Source: JAKZRT01 sp965247915 (GTDB lineage: Bacteria > Pseudomonadota > Alphaproteobacteria > Rhodobacterales > Rhodobacteraceae). Taken from it: a DNA stretch of 64,000 nucleotides. The position numbers were made by a program, and so were the translations under genes. Of the stretch, positions 25,637 through 34,263 are shown piece by piece. The stretch spans positions 248,001 to 312,000 of the forward strand of contig OZ252048.1 of assembly GCA_965247915.1 (NCBI GenBank), read 5' to 3'. Numbering within the stretch: position 1 is the first letter of the stretch; each line of letters starts with the position of its first letter. The notes beneath the pieces were generated by a model, which saw nothing but the letters and a program-made list of their open reading frames with translations, did no database searches and was not told the origin of the DNA.

Positions 25637-27127
25637 ATGAAAATTCTAAACGCAGTGCTTCTGTCGACCGCACTTACAATGCTGCCGATATCTTTGGCCC
25701 AAGCTGGGGGAACATTCCTTACAGCGCATGATCTGGGCTGGGGTGGGTCCGAAAATGCCGACCCGATTCACCCGAACCGGTTCTGGCAGCTCACTGAAAA
25801 AACAATGAACCGGCTGGTCCGACCTGCTCCATCCGGGGAACCGGTGCCTGACCTGGCGGTGTCCTGGTCCGCCAATGACAGCGCCGATGTCTGGATATTC
25901 AAGCTGCGCGAAGGCGTCAAATTTCACGATGGCACCGACTTTGATGCAGCGGATGTCGTTGATCTGCTGAACCGGATCAAAGACCCTGATCTTGACTCGC
26001 CGGTGGCGTCAGTTCTGGCGGTGATGGAGACGATCGAAGCCGTTGATCCTTTGACCGTCAAAATCACGCTGTCGACATCGCACGCAGATTTTCCGCTGTT
26101 GATGATGGATTACCGTATCCGGATGACCCCGTCGGGGTCGGGTGACACCATTGGTCAAACCGGCATCGGGACCGGTCCGTTTATGCTCGAAACCCTTGAT
26201 CCAGAAGGCACCACAGTACTGGTCGCCAATCCTAACTATTGGGAAGGGGCACCGGACCTTGACGAGATCAAAATCATTTCCATCCCTGATGCGCAGGCTC
26301 GGGTTCAGGCGTTGCTCAGCGGTCAGATCGATATGCTGCGCCACATCTCGGCTCAGGAAAAGGTTCTGTTTGACAACAATCCAAAATTCAAAATCCAGCA
26401 GGTCGCAACCGGCGATTGGCTGGCGGCGATTGTATTTAGAACCGATACGGCGCCCTTTGATGATGTGCGTGTTCGCCGGGCATTGCGCATTGCGACGGAC
26501 CGTGAAGAAATGGTAATCCTGTTGCTTGGCGAGGGCGGCGGTGTCGTTGTCTGTGACAACCCGGTCTGGTCCGGCGATCAGTACCGGGCGGACATCGATT
26601 GCCCGCAGCAGATCGACGAGGCAAAAAAGCTACTTGCCGAAGCTGGCTATCCTGATGGAATCGAAATTGATATTGTCACCAGTGATCTGAGAGCACTTTG
26701 GGTTAACTTGGTTCAGGTGTACCAGCAGCAGGTTGCGGAAGCGGGGATTACCGTCAATCTGGTGAAAGCTCCGGCTGACGGATACTGGTCGGACGTCTGG
26801 ATGAAAGAACCGGCTGCCACGACAAGCTGGGGACAGCGCCCTGCCGATCAGGTCTTTAACGAGGCGTTTCGCAGTTCCGCAAGTTGGAACGAGAGTTTCC
26901 TGGATAGTGCAGTTTTCGATGAAAAATTGGACATGGCGCGCCAGGAACTGGATCTCGGGAAACGCACGGCACTGTATCACGATCTGCAGATGCTTTTGTA
27001 CGAGGAAGGCGGAACATTCACCCCGTTCCACGTCAATCAGGTTGTGGTGACCAGTGCCAGGGTTTCAGGCTTGCCGACTATTTTTGACGATGGTGTGACG
27101 TACAACAACGTGAGCGTCGGCGAGTAA
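25637..27127 (+). CDS. oligopeptide-type ABC transporter binding protein
   Basis: A family 5 extracellular solute-binding protein of 496 residues. GGGAGACG precedes the ATG at 25637 by 7 bases. A signal peptide covers MKILNAVLLSTALTMLPISL up to AQA. Typical parts are PAPSGEPVPDLAVSWSANDS, FKLREGVKFHDGTDFDAADV, GTGPFMLETLDPEGTTVLVA and NPNYWEGAPDLDEIKI. It has no lipobox, so it is a free periplasmic protein. First gene of a five-gene operon; the next gene is an unusual hydrolase. The family binds peptides, opines, sugars or other solutes, and the ligand is not evident. Confidence 0.93.
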   Translation: MKILNAVLLSTALTMLPISLAQAGGTFLTAHDLGWGGSENADPIHPNRFWQLTEKTMNRLVRPAPSGEPVPDLAVSWSANDSADVWIFKLREGVKFHDGTDFDAADVVDLLNRIKDPDLDSPVASVLAVMETIEAVDPLTVKITLSTSHADFPLLMMDYRIRMTPSGSGDTIGQTGIGTGPFMLETLDPEGTTVLVANPNYWEGAPDLDEIKIISIPDAQARVQALLSGQIDMLRHISAQEKVLFDNNPKFKIQQVATGDWLAAIVFRTDTAPFDDVRVRRALRIATDREEMVILLLGEGGGVVVCDNPVWSGDQYRADIDCPQQIDEAKKLLAEAGYPDGIEIDIVTSDLRALWVNLVQVYQQQVAEAGITVNLVKAPADGYWSDVWMKEPAATTSWGQRPADQVFNEAFRSSASWNESFLDSAVFDEKLDMARQELDLGKRTALYHDLQMLLYEEGGTFTPFHVNQVVVTSARVSGLPTIFDDGVTYNNVSVGE

Positions 27128-27165
27128 CACGTAGCGTTATTTGGACGTAACTTGACGAGCAAGAA

Positions 27166-27199
27166 CGAAAGGGGTTTCCTGGGATGGAAACCCCTTTCG
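27166..27199 (+). promoter_or_regulatory. strong hairpin after the binding-protein gene
   Basis: A perfect 14-bp stem CGAAAGGGGTTTCC / GGAAACCCCTTTCG with a six-base loop lies 39 bases after the binding-protein stop. No T-run follows, so it is more likely an mRNA-stabilising and partial-termination structure that keeps the binding protein more abundant than the membrane parts. The next gene starts 39 bases after it. A similar hairpin follows the binding protein in the second polyamine-type operon (45488-45514). Confidence 0.7.
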
Positions 27200-27237
27200 C
27201 AACTCTCCGGGCTGCGCGACTCGACGGGAAAATTACT

Positions 27238-28185
27238 ATGAAACTAGTGAGTTATAATATCCGGTTTGGTCTTGGTCTGGATCATGAAGTTGATCTGGGA
27301 CGGGTTGCAGATACCGTAAGAGACGCAGACATTATCGCCCTGCAAGAAGTCGAGCGTTACTGGATACACAGTGGACTGACCGATCAGCCGGAAATTATGT
27401 CGAGCCATTTGAAAGAATTCTACTGGCTCTATTTCCCTGCGTTTGATGTGGATGCAAGCGCGGCCAATGGCGACGGATCCATTTTGAACCGGCGGCGCCA
27501 GTTTGGCCCGATGGTGCTGTCACGCTGGCCCATTCGCATGGCGCGTTACATTTTGTTCCCGAAATTGGGCACGACCGACAGTTTTACTATGGAAACCGGG
27601 GCTATTGAGTGCGTTGTCGATACGCCATCGGGACCGTTAATGGTTTATTCCCTACACCTTTCTGCGGTCTCTGTCCGCAGCCGCCTGATGCAGATTGATC
27701 ATTTATTGGAATTCTACCGGAATGCGCCGGTGAGCGGCGGTTCCTGGACCGGTGGCGGCGAGGCGGTGACTGATCCGGTCGAGATCGAACATTTGGCCGA
27801 GCTTAATTGGAGCAATGATGAGATTGTTCCGGTGATACCAAAAGAGGTTGTGGTGATGGGTGATTTTAACATGATGCCCGACAGTGCAGAATACAACAGG
27901 ATGGTCGGCACTCCGGATCCCTGCTTTGGCCGGGTTGGACATTTGGACAGTTTCCTTGATAGCTGGACCGTGGCCAGGGAGCGCTCGGAAGATCGTTTGA
28001 GTTGGTTCCCTGATCCGCCCGAACGTGAACCAGGTCACCCGCTTTGCCTGGATTACTGCTTCATTTCGCCGTATTTGTCCCAAAATGTAGAGCGCGCCTG
28101 GGTCGATCATCAGGCCGTAGGCTCGGATCACCGGCCCTATTGGGTTGAGCTGAATTCTGAATTTGCGCAGCGCAATGGGACCTGA
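27238..28185 (+). CDS. endonuclease/exonuclease/phosphatase family enzyme
   Basis: A 315-residue protein from the ATG at 27238; the open frame to 27184 would run through the hairpin. The metal-dependent EEP fold shows every active-site block in order: SYNIRFG (Asn), IALQEVERY (Glu), VYSLHLSAVS (His), VMGDFNMMPDS (Asp-x-Asn), CLDYCFIS (Asp) and GSDHRPYW (Asp-His). There is no signal peptide, so it acts in the cytoplasm. The family cleaves phosphodiesters or phosphomonoesters (DNA, sphingomyelin, inositol phosphates). Its place between a binding protein and the permeases of a peptide-type importer suggests it hydrolyses the imported solute, which is inference. Confidence 0.88.
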   Translation: MKLVSYNIRFGLGLDHEVDLGRVADTVRDADIIALQEVERYWIHSGLTDQPEIMSSHLKEFYWLYFPAFDVDASAANGDGSILNRRRQFGPMVLSRWPIRMARYILFPKLGTTDSFTMETGAIECVVDTPSGPLMVYSLHLSAVSVRSRLMQIDHLLEFYRNAPVSGGSWTGGGEAVTDPVEIEHLAELNWSNDEIVPVIPKEVVVMGDFNMMPDSAEYNRMVGTPDPCFGRVGHLDSFLDSWTVARERSEDRLSWFPDPPEREPGHPLCLDYCFISPYLSQNVERAWVDHQAVGSDHRPYWVELNSEFAQRNGT

Positions 28186-28245
28186 TGTGGATGCCAAATT
28201 CCTAGTCGATCGGGTTTTCACGGCGGAAAAGCAGACGGGGGGACC

Positions 28246-29196
28246 ATGTTAAGGCTATTTCTTCAAAGAATTGTGTCGGGACTGTTCACGCTGGTCTTTG
28301 TGTCCGGCATCGTATTCGTCGCAGTCGAGGCGCTGCCCGGGGATGCCTGCACCGCCTATCTTGGTCGGCTGGCCAGTGGGCAGCGATTGCAAAACTGCCG
28401 TGACGATTTCAGAATTGAGCGCCCCGCCCTGACCCGGTATGCGGAATGGACATTGGGGGCGCTGAAAGGCGATCTTGGCATATCGCTGAAACGCAACAAA
28501 CCGATTTCTGATATCGTCGGCAATCGCCTGCGCAATACGCTTATCCTTGGTCTGAGCGCGACTTTGATCGGGGTTCCGCTGGCGATATTTCTTGGGGTTA
28601 TTGCCGGGTTGTGGAGGGACCGGCCGCCAGATCTGTGGGTGTCCATGCTTGCGATCATCGCCATGACTGTCCCCGAATTCGTCACCGCTACGCTATTGAT
28701 ACTGGTGTTTTCTGTCTGGCTTGGCTGGCTTCCTGGAATTGTGACCACGCCGCCTGACGCGCCGCTGTTAGAGTTCCTTTCAGACATCATTCTTCCGGTC
28801 GCCGCCTTGGCGCTGGTGATGACCGCGCACATCCTGCGCATGGTGCGCACCAGTGTGATCAACGTGATGGGCAGCGACTATATTCAGATGGCGATCCTGA
28901 AAGGCGTGCCTTACTGGCGGATGGTTTTTCGACATGTTCTGCCAAACGCCCTGTTGCCGACCATCAATCTGGTGGCTTTGACGATTGCGTGGCTGCTGGG
29001 CGGCGTGGTGGTGATTGAGGTGGTGTTTAATTATCCGGGCCTCGGGCGCCTGACGATTGACGCCATATCAGATCGCGACCTCGCCTTGGTACAGGCCATC
29101 GCCCTGCTTTTGGCCACCGTCTACATCGGTCTCAACTTGTTCGCGGATTTGCTGACATTAGTGGTAAATCCAAGGCTCAGGACGATGAAGGAATGA
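28246..29196 (+). CDS. oligopeptide-type ABC permease (DppB-like)
   Basis: A 316-residue permease with six transmembrane helices. It starts with MLRLFLQRIVSGLFTLVFVS, the usual DppB/OppB N-terminus. The EAA loop is in DYIQMAILKGVPYWRMVFRH, and the sequence ends in NLFADLLTLVVNPRLR. It forms the channel with the next gene, whose ATG overlaps this stop codon by four bases. Confidence 0.93.
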   Translation: MLRLFLQRIVSGLFTLVFVSGIVFVAVEALPGDACTAYLGRLASGQRLQNCRDDFRIERPALTRYAEWTLGALKGDLGISLKRNKPISDIVGNRLRNTLILGLSATLIGVPLAIFLGVIAGLWRDRPPDLWVSMLAIIAMTVPEFVTATLLILVFSVWLGWLPGIVTTPPDAPLLEFLSDIILPVAALALVMTAHILRMVRTSVINVMGSDYIQMAILKGVPYWRMVFRHVLPNALLPTINLVALTIAWLLGGVVVIEVVFNYPGLGRLTIDAISDRDLALVQAIALLLATVYIGLNLFADLLTLVVNPRLRTMKE

Positions 29197-30086
29197 CCAT
29201 GGGTTCGGTGACTGCCGTCAAACAGGTCAGTATTTTCACGTCGCTGCGGAATGTGCTGGCGGACATAGCGTCGCGACCCTCGGGCGCACTGGGGCTTTCA
29301 CTTGTCAGCTTTCACGTCGTTCTGGCAATCGTGTCTCCGGCAATTATTCCCTATGATTTTAAGGCGATGGATGCACAGGTGATACTTGATGGTCCATCCG
29401 CCGAGCATTGGCTGGGAACCGACAACCTTGGTCGTGACATCCTTTCGCGCACCATGCTGGGGGGCCGACAAGCGCTGATGGTCACCAGTGTCTCAACAGT
29501 AATGGCCATTGCCTGGGGCGGCATGCTGGGCGTTCTGTTGGGTCTGATCGGCGGTTGGCTGGAAAACATTGTGATGCGTCTGGTCGATGCATTTCTGTCT
29601 ATACCGTGGATCCTGTTTCTGCTGCTGATTGTTTCGGTTATCGGCCTTGGCAATGCGGTTCTGATCCCGACGCTGGCGTTTTTTTACGGTATTCCGGTGG
29701 TGCGCATGTCGCGCGCCGCGACCCACGATGTGGTGGCACTGGATTTCGTGACCGCCGCGCGGGCACGCGGTGAATCTCGAGCCACGATTGTGCGAAAAGA
29801 GCTGTTGCCAAATGTACTGGATGTGCTGCTGGTGGAAGGCGCGATGCGCTGGTCGTGGATGTTGCTGGCATTCAGTTCGCTGTCGTTTCTGGGCTTTGGC
29901 GTCGCGCCACCTGCTGCGGACTGGGGCCTGATGATTTCCGGTGCGCGCAGCTTTATGGCCTTTGCGCCGTGGGCGGTGCTTGCCCCGGTTTTCGCGCTCA
30001 GCACACTCATTATCGGCATAAATCTGAGTGCCGATGCCCTTGCCAAGGCGCTTGGCATTGACCGTGCACAGAAGGCTCCGGTTTAG
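29193..30086 (+). CDS. oligopeptide-type ABC permease (DppC-like)
   Basis: A 297-residue permease. The family segment HWLGTDNLGRDILSRTMLGG follows the first helix, and the EAA loop is in DFVTAARARGESRATIVRKE. The end reads INLSADALAKALGIDRA. The ATG at 29193 overlaps the dppB-like stop; a second ATG lies at 29199. Partner of the previous permease. Confidence 0.93.
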   Translation: MTMGSVTAVKQVSIFTSLRNVLADIASRPSGALGLSLVSFHVVLAIVSPAIIPYDFKAMDAQVILDGPSAEHWLGTDNLGRDILSRTMLGGRQALMVTSVSTVMAIAWGGMLGVLLGLIGGWLENIVMRLVDAFLSIPWILFLLLIVSVIGLGNAVLIPTLAFFYGIPVVRMSRAATHDVVALDFVTAARARGESRATIVRKELLPNVLDVLLVEGAMRWSWMLLAFSSLSFLGFGVAPPAADWGLMISGARSFMAFAPWAVLAPVFALSTLIIGINLSADALAKALGIDRAQKAPV

Positions 30087-30087
30087 C

Positions 30088-32127
30088 ATGGATATGAAAA
30101 GCCCGCTGATTGAAGTGCAAGACCTCAGCGTCGGATTTAGCAACCGCGCTGGCGAGACCCTGCCGATCCTGCGCGACATTGATTTGACCCTGCAACCCGG
30201 TGAGACCGTCGGTCTTGTCGGTGAATCTGGCTGCGGCAAGAGCACATTGGCCCTTGCAATGATGGGGTTTCTAAAGCCGCCGTTGCGGGTGCTGAACGGG
30301 GCAAGCCTGTTTCGCGGTCAGGATATGTTCGGCCTTAACGACAGCGAGCTTGAAAATATCCGCGGCGGTGATCTGGCGCTGATCCCGCAAAATGCCGGTC
30401 AGTCACTGACCCCGACTATGCGGGTCGGCAAACAGATAATCGAGGCGTTGAATCTTCATACCGGACTGCCACCGGGGCAGTGGCACGCCCGCGCAATTGA
30501 GGTATTGACACAGGTGCGCCTGCCCGACCCCGAAGTATTGATGGCCCGATACCCCCATGAACTGTCGGGCGGCCAGCAACAGCGGGTTGCCGTCGCCATG
30601 GCGCTGGCCGGTGAGCCGCGTGTCCTGTTGCTGGATGAACCCACCACCGGACTTGATGTCACGACGCAGGCGCATGTTCTTGAATTGCTGCGCGTGTTGG
30701 CCTCCGAAACCGGAACAGCGATGGTCTATGTTAGTCACGATCTGGGGGCAATCGCACAGGTCTGCGACCGAGTGGTGGTGATGTATGCCGGTGAAATCGT
30801 GCTAAGCGGCACGGCCTATCAGGTCTTGAAACGCCCGGTGCACCCTTACGCGCTTGGTTTGCTGTCGTCGATCCCGCGGCTTAAGGACGCCATTGTGCCA
30901 CCCTCGATGCCGGGTCATCCGCCGGGACCAGGAGGGGCCGGAGATGGCTGTGCGTTCGTTGATCGCTGCTCGATGGCGGAGCAACGCTGCCGGGACGAGC
31001 GCCCGGCACTTGAGGCGGCGGCGGAAGCCGAATTGGTGCGTTGTCATTTTCATGAGAAAATTAACCAGTTGTCACAAGTTGTACCGTCCACACGCCCCGA
31101 ATTGAAAACTTTCGATCAAGCGGACTGCATGCTGAATCTGGACGGTGTGGCGATCAGCTATGCTAGGCTTGGAATACTTGACCAGATCCTAGGCAAGCAG
31201 CCCAAGGCACCGGCAACGGTAGACCAAGTTAACCTGAAAATTGCCAGGGGCGAAACTATCGGGCTTGTCGGCGAATCCGGCAGTGGAAAATCGACGATAC
31301 TGCGTGCCATTTCCGGGCTTATCACACTATTGCACGGAACGATTGAATTTTCCGGTACGGAAAATCTTGACCAGATCGTTGACAAGCGACCCAAGGATAC
31401 ATTGCGCCGTATTCAACTGATATTTCAGAACCCGGATTCGTCGCTAAACCCACGCCACACCGTCGCAGAAATACTGGCTCAGCCGTTAAAGTTGTACTTT
31501 GGCTTTCAGGGCCAGGAATTGCGCGACCGGACCCAGGCACTGCTGAACCGGGTGCGATTGCGGAGCGACTATTTAGAGCGGTTGCCAAGCCAATTGTCAG
31601 GCGGCGAAAAGCAACGCGTAGCGGTGGCCCGCGCCTTTGCGGCTGAACCTGATTTGGTGCTGTGCGATGAAGTTACGTCGGCCCTTGACGTCTCGGTTCA
31701 GGCGGCAGTTTTGGAATTGCTTGCCGAGCTTCAAAGCGAACGATCCACGACATATATTTTTGTGTCCCATGACCTATCGGTCGTCCGGGCCGTGGCCGAC
31801 CGGGTCGCCGTGCTTTATCAGGGCCGCCTATGTGAAACCGGACCATCCAAAAAGGTGTTCAGCCTGCCGTCTCATCCCTATACAGAGGCGTTGCTGGGCG
31901 CTGTATTGGAACCAGATCCGGACGTGAAACCGAAACTGGTCGCCGAAGACATTGTCGAGCTGTCACCGCCCGCCGCCGGATGCCCGTTTCAGCGGCGTTG
32001 TTCAAGGCGCATAGGCGACGTGTGCGACAGGGAAATACCGCCTTGGCGGACGACCGGGCATGGCCACGAAATCGCCTGCCATATTCCCCTGAGCGAACTT
32101 CGCGCCTTGCAAGAAATTCGAGTGTAA
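30088..32127 (+). CDS. fused double ABC ATPase (DppD-DppF type)
   Basis: A 679-residue protein containing two complete ABC ATPase domains. Domain 1 has Walker A GESGCGKST (residues 45-53), signature LSGGQQQRVAVA and Walker B VLLLDEPTTGLD, then the OppD-type C-terminal Cys motif CAFVDRCSMAEQRC. Domain 2 has Walker A GESGSGKST (395-403), signature LSGGEKQRVAVA, Walker B LVLCDEVTSALD and another Cys tail CPFQRRCSRRIGDVC. The two Cys tails may bind an iron-sulfur cluster, as reported for OppD-type ATPases. Such fusions occur in dipeptide and glutathione importers. Start at ATG 30088, directly after the permease stop. Confidence 0.93.
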   Translation: MDMKSPLIEVQDLSVGFSNRAGETLPILRDIDLTLQPGETVGLVGESGCGKSTLALAMMGFLKPPLRVLNGASLFRGQDMFGLNDSELENIRGGDLALIPQNAGQSLTPTMRVGKQIIEALNLHTGLPPGQWHARAIEVLTQVRLPDPEVLMARYPHELSGGQQQRVAVAMALAGEPRVLLLDEPTTGLDVTTQAHVLELLRVLASETGTAMVYVSHDLGAIAQVCDRVVVMYAGEIVLSGTAYQVLKRPVHPYALGLLSSIPRLKDAIVPPSMPGHPPGPGGAGDGCAFVDRCSMAEQRCRDERPALEAAAEAELVRCHFHEKINQLSQVVPSTRPELKTFDQADCMLNLDGVAISYARLGILDQILGKQPKAPATVDQVNLKIARGETIGLVGESGSGKSTILRAISGLITLLHGTIEFSGTENLDQIVDKRPKDTLRRIQLIFQNPDSSLNPRHTVAEILAQPLKLYFGFQGQELRDRTQALLNRVRLRSDYLERLPSQLSGGEKQRVAVARAFAAEPDLVLCDEVTSALDVSVQAAVLELLAELQSERSTTYIFVSHDLSVVRAVADRVAVLYQGRLCETGPSKKVFSLPSHPYTEALLGAVLEPDPDVKPKLVAEDIVELSPPAAGCPFQRRCSRRIGDVCDREIPPWRTTGHGHEIACHIPLSELRALQEIRV

Positions 32128-32232
32128 TTCGATGCTTTTACGTTTCAAAAGGCTTTAGGTCACATACCCATAAAGGGGATTCCCAAGGGTTATGAGTTGT
32201 GATTCACTTCCTGCAAAGAGCAGGAGGCGGGA

Positions 32233-32353
32233 ATGGCGCGGTTTGATTTGACGGATTTCGAGTGGTCGGTAATCCAGCCTTTGTTGCCGACGAAGGTTCG
32301 CGGGGTGAAGCGACGCGATGACCGGCAAGTGCTCAACGGGATTTTCTGTCGGC
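32233..32353 (+). pseudogene. IS5 family transposase N-terminal scrap
   Basis: From the ATG at 32233 the frame encodes MARFDLTDFEWSVIQPLLPT, then RGVKRRDDRQVLNGIFCR, the N-terminal end of an IS5 (IS427-type) transposase. The homology stops near 32353, where sequence from another element begins. GCAGGAGGCGGGA upstream is a natural ribosome site of such elements. Only about 40 of 250-odd residues remain. Confidence 0.8.
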
Positions 32354-32471
32354 TCATTCCCAGGCAAAGCTGAGCGCCATCGCACGCCAGCTGAACGAGA
32401 GACCACGCAAGACCATGCAATATCAGACCCCAGCGGAGAAGTTCGCACAGTGTGTTGTGGCGATCGGTTGA
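32354..32471 (+). pseudogene. IS30 family transposase C-terminal scrap
   Basis: Fused directly to the IS5 scrap in another frame is HSQAKLSAIARQLNERPRKT, then MQYQTPAEKFAQCVVAIG and a stop at 32469-32471. This is the conserved C-terminus of IS30 transposases (LNAIARQLNERPRKTL..TPAEKF). The hybrid must come from one insertion into the other followed by deletion. Confidence 0.8.
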
Positions 32472-32695
32472 ACCCGCCGCCGAAACCCGCCGTCAGATAA
32501 ATGCAAAACGCGCGAAGGCCGGGCTGGAATGAGATACTTGCTGCGAATGGCGCGAATTTCCGCGTTGCCGTCCAATCCGGTCAATCGAGTTGCTGTCAAG
32601 GGATGGTCATCGACCGAAGCGTTCTTACGCTCCTGCCTTTTCGACTTGCCGCGGATACTGGATTATAAGTGGGCAGGTTGATCGGGCGAAGGGCA
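32472..32695. other. short spacer, nothing definite
   Basis: About 220 bases between the IS5/IS30 scraps and the truncated regulator. No frame or RNA gene can be supported here. Confidence 0.35.
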
Positions 32696-33385
32696 ATGCC
32701 AGAGCGAGGTCAGGGAACGTCGATACCGAGCGGCCTGCCGAGTGGCGGTGGCGGAGGTGGCGCGCGGCTTCGGGTCCGGCTTCTGGGCGCTGCCGAGGTC
32801 ATTCTGGATGGCCGACGACTGCGCGGCTTCAATTCTCCCAGGTTGCAACGATTTCTGGCACTTATCGCCTTGCGAAGAGAGCCCCAGAGCCGTTCACGGT
32901 TGGCGTTCGAGCTCTGGCCGGATTCCAGTGAGCGCCCGGTGCGTACGAACCTCAGAAAGCTGCTGCACGAGTTTCAACAGGCTTTGCCGGGTGCCGGTGC
33001 ATTTGCCGACATCGGAACCAGGGCCATGCGGTGGCTCCCGACGGGTGCGAGCGAGGTCGATGTCCTGAGTTTCCGAGAGGCCATCGCGTCAGGTGATTTC
33101 GAGCGTGCTTCGCGGCTTTATCAGGGCGATCTGTTGCCATCCTGTTACGACGACTGGGTTCTCGAGGAACGCGAGGCTCTTCGGACCGCGGCGCTCGGCG
33201 TCTATCGCCATCTCGCTGAAGCAGCAGCAGAGCGTAGCGACTATCGAATGGCAATCCGACACGCCGAAGCGATCAGCGATCTGGAAGCCGCCGACGAAAC
33301 CGCTGTTCGAATTCAGATGGAAGCCCAATACGCGCTGGGTGACAGGGCTGCCGCGTTGCGGATCTATCGTAACCGTCCGGCCTGA
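32696..33385 (+). pseudogene. SARP/BTAD-type transcriptional regulator truncated by IS66
   Basis: From the ATG at 32696, after a Gly-rich linker, comes an OmpR-like winged-helix domain (LRVRLLGAAEVILDGRRLRG, ALIALRREPQSRSRLAFELW, NLRKLLHEFQQALPG) and then a bacterial transcriptional activator domain (ASGDFERASRLYQGDLLPSC, DETAVRIQMEAQYALGDRAA). At 33369 the IS66 left end begins, so the last residues RNRPA come from the IS. The BTAD repeats end abruptly, and any C-terminal TPR or ATPase part is lost. The remaining part may still be made, but the original regulator is broken. Confidence 0.75.
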
Positions 33386-33453
33386 CCGCTCTGCCGCGCC
33401 GTGGAGGGGTCGGATAGTGTCCACCACGGATAGTGGACACTACGGGGTTTGGG

Positions 33454-33844
33454 GTGGCGCGTCGAACGAAGCGGCTTTGGACAGACGACGAGAAGCGGTC
33501 GATCTGTTTTCAGACGGTGGCGCCGGGCGTATCGGTCGCGCAGGTCGCGCGCCGGTATGCCGCAGGTCGCGCGCCGGTATGCGATGAATGCGAATCTGAT
33601 CTTCAAATGGCTGCATGACCCTCGCTTTGCGCCCGACCCGGAACTGGCAACGGCGGGTGTGCCATGTTTTCTTCCGGTTGAGATCGTGGATCAGGCCTTG
33701 GATAAGGATGAACCGCCTGTCGTTGAAGCTGGCGTTGCCAAGGGCACGATCGAGATCGAGCATGCTGGTGGACACCGGCTCCGGATCAGCGGTGCCTACG
33801 ATCCCGGGGCGTTGGCACATCTGATCCGTGTCCTGTCCGGATGA
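33454..33844 (+). pseudogene. IS66 tnpA broken by a 22-bp tandem duplication
   Basis: The GTG at 33454 starts VARRTKRLWTDDEKRSICFQ and VAPGVSVAQVARRYA, the usual helix-turn-helix N-terminus of IS66 TnpA. At 33539-33582 the 22-bp unit CGCAGGTCGCGCGCCGGTAT plus GC occurs twice in tandem, shifting the frame by one. The second part, MNANLIFKWLHDPRFAP to LIRVLSG, is in another frame and ends at 33844, overlapping tnpB. Removing one copy restores RRYAMNANLIFKW. The gene is therefore inactivated by a simple slippage or repair event. Confidence 0.88.
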
Positions 33845-34188
33845 TCCCTGTTCCGTCCAGCACCAAGGTCTGGCTGGCGGCTGGAGTGACGGACATGCGC
33901 CGGGGTTTTGCCACGCTGGCTGCCCAGGCAGAGCAGACCCTGAAACAGAACCCGTTCACCGGCAATATGTTCGTGTTTCGAGGGCGCCGTGGCGATCTGA
34001 TCAAGGTCATTTGGTGGGATGGCCAAGGAGCCTGTCTGTTCAGCAAGCGCCTGGAGAAGGGAAAGTTCGTGTGGCCAGCCGCTAAGGACGGGAAGATCGC
34101 GCTGACGCCGGCGCAGTTGGCGATGCTGCTTGAAGGCATTGACTGGCGTATGCCCAAGAGGACATGGTGCCCGCTGACAGCAGGCTGA
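33841..34188 (+). CDS. tnpB: IS66 accessory protein TnpB
   Basis: A 115-residue IS66 Orf2/TnpB protein with the signature TDMRRGFATLAAQAEQTLKQ and FVFRGRRGDLIKVIWWDGQG, ending LEGIDWRMPKRTW. Its ATG overlaps the tnpA stop (ATGA). It is required with TnpC for IS66 transposition; its exact function is not established. Confidence 0.92.
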   Translation: MIPVPSSTKVWLAAGVTDMRRGFATLAAQAEQTLKQNPFTGNMFVFRGRRGDLIKVIWWDGQGACLFSKRLEKGKFVWPAAKDGKIALTPAQLAMLLEGIDWRMPKRTWCPLTAG

Positions 34189-34263
34189 GTAAACCATTTA
34201 TTTCCAAAGGATTGATGCCGTTGTGGGATTCCCACCGTCCCGGATAAGTGGTAGGTATCAGCC

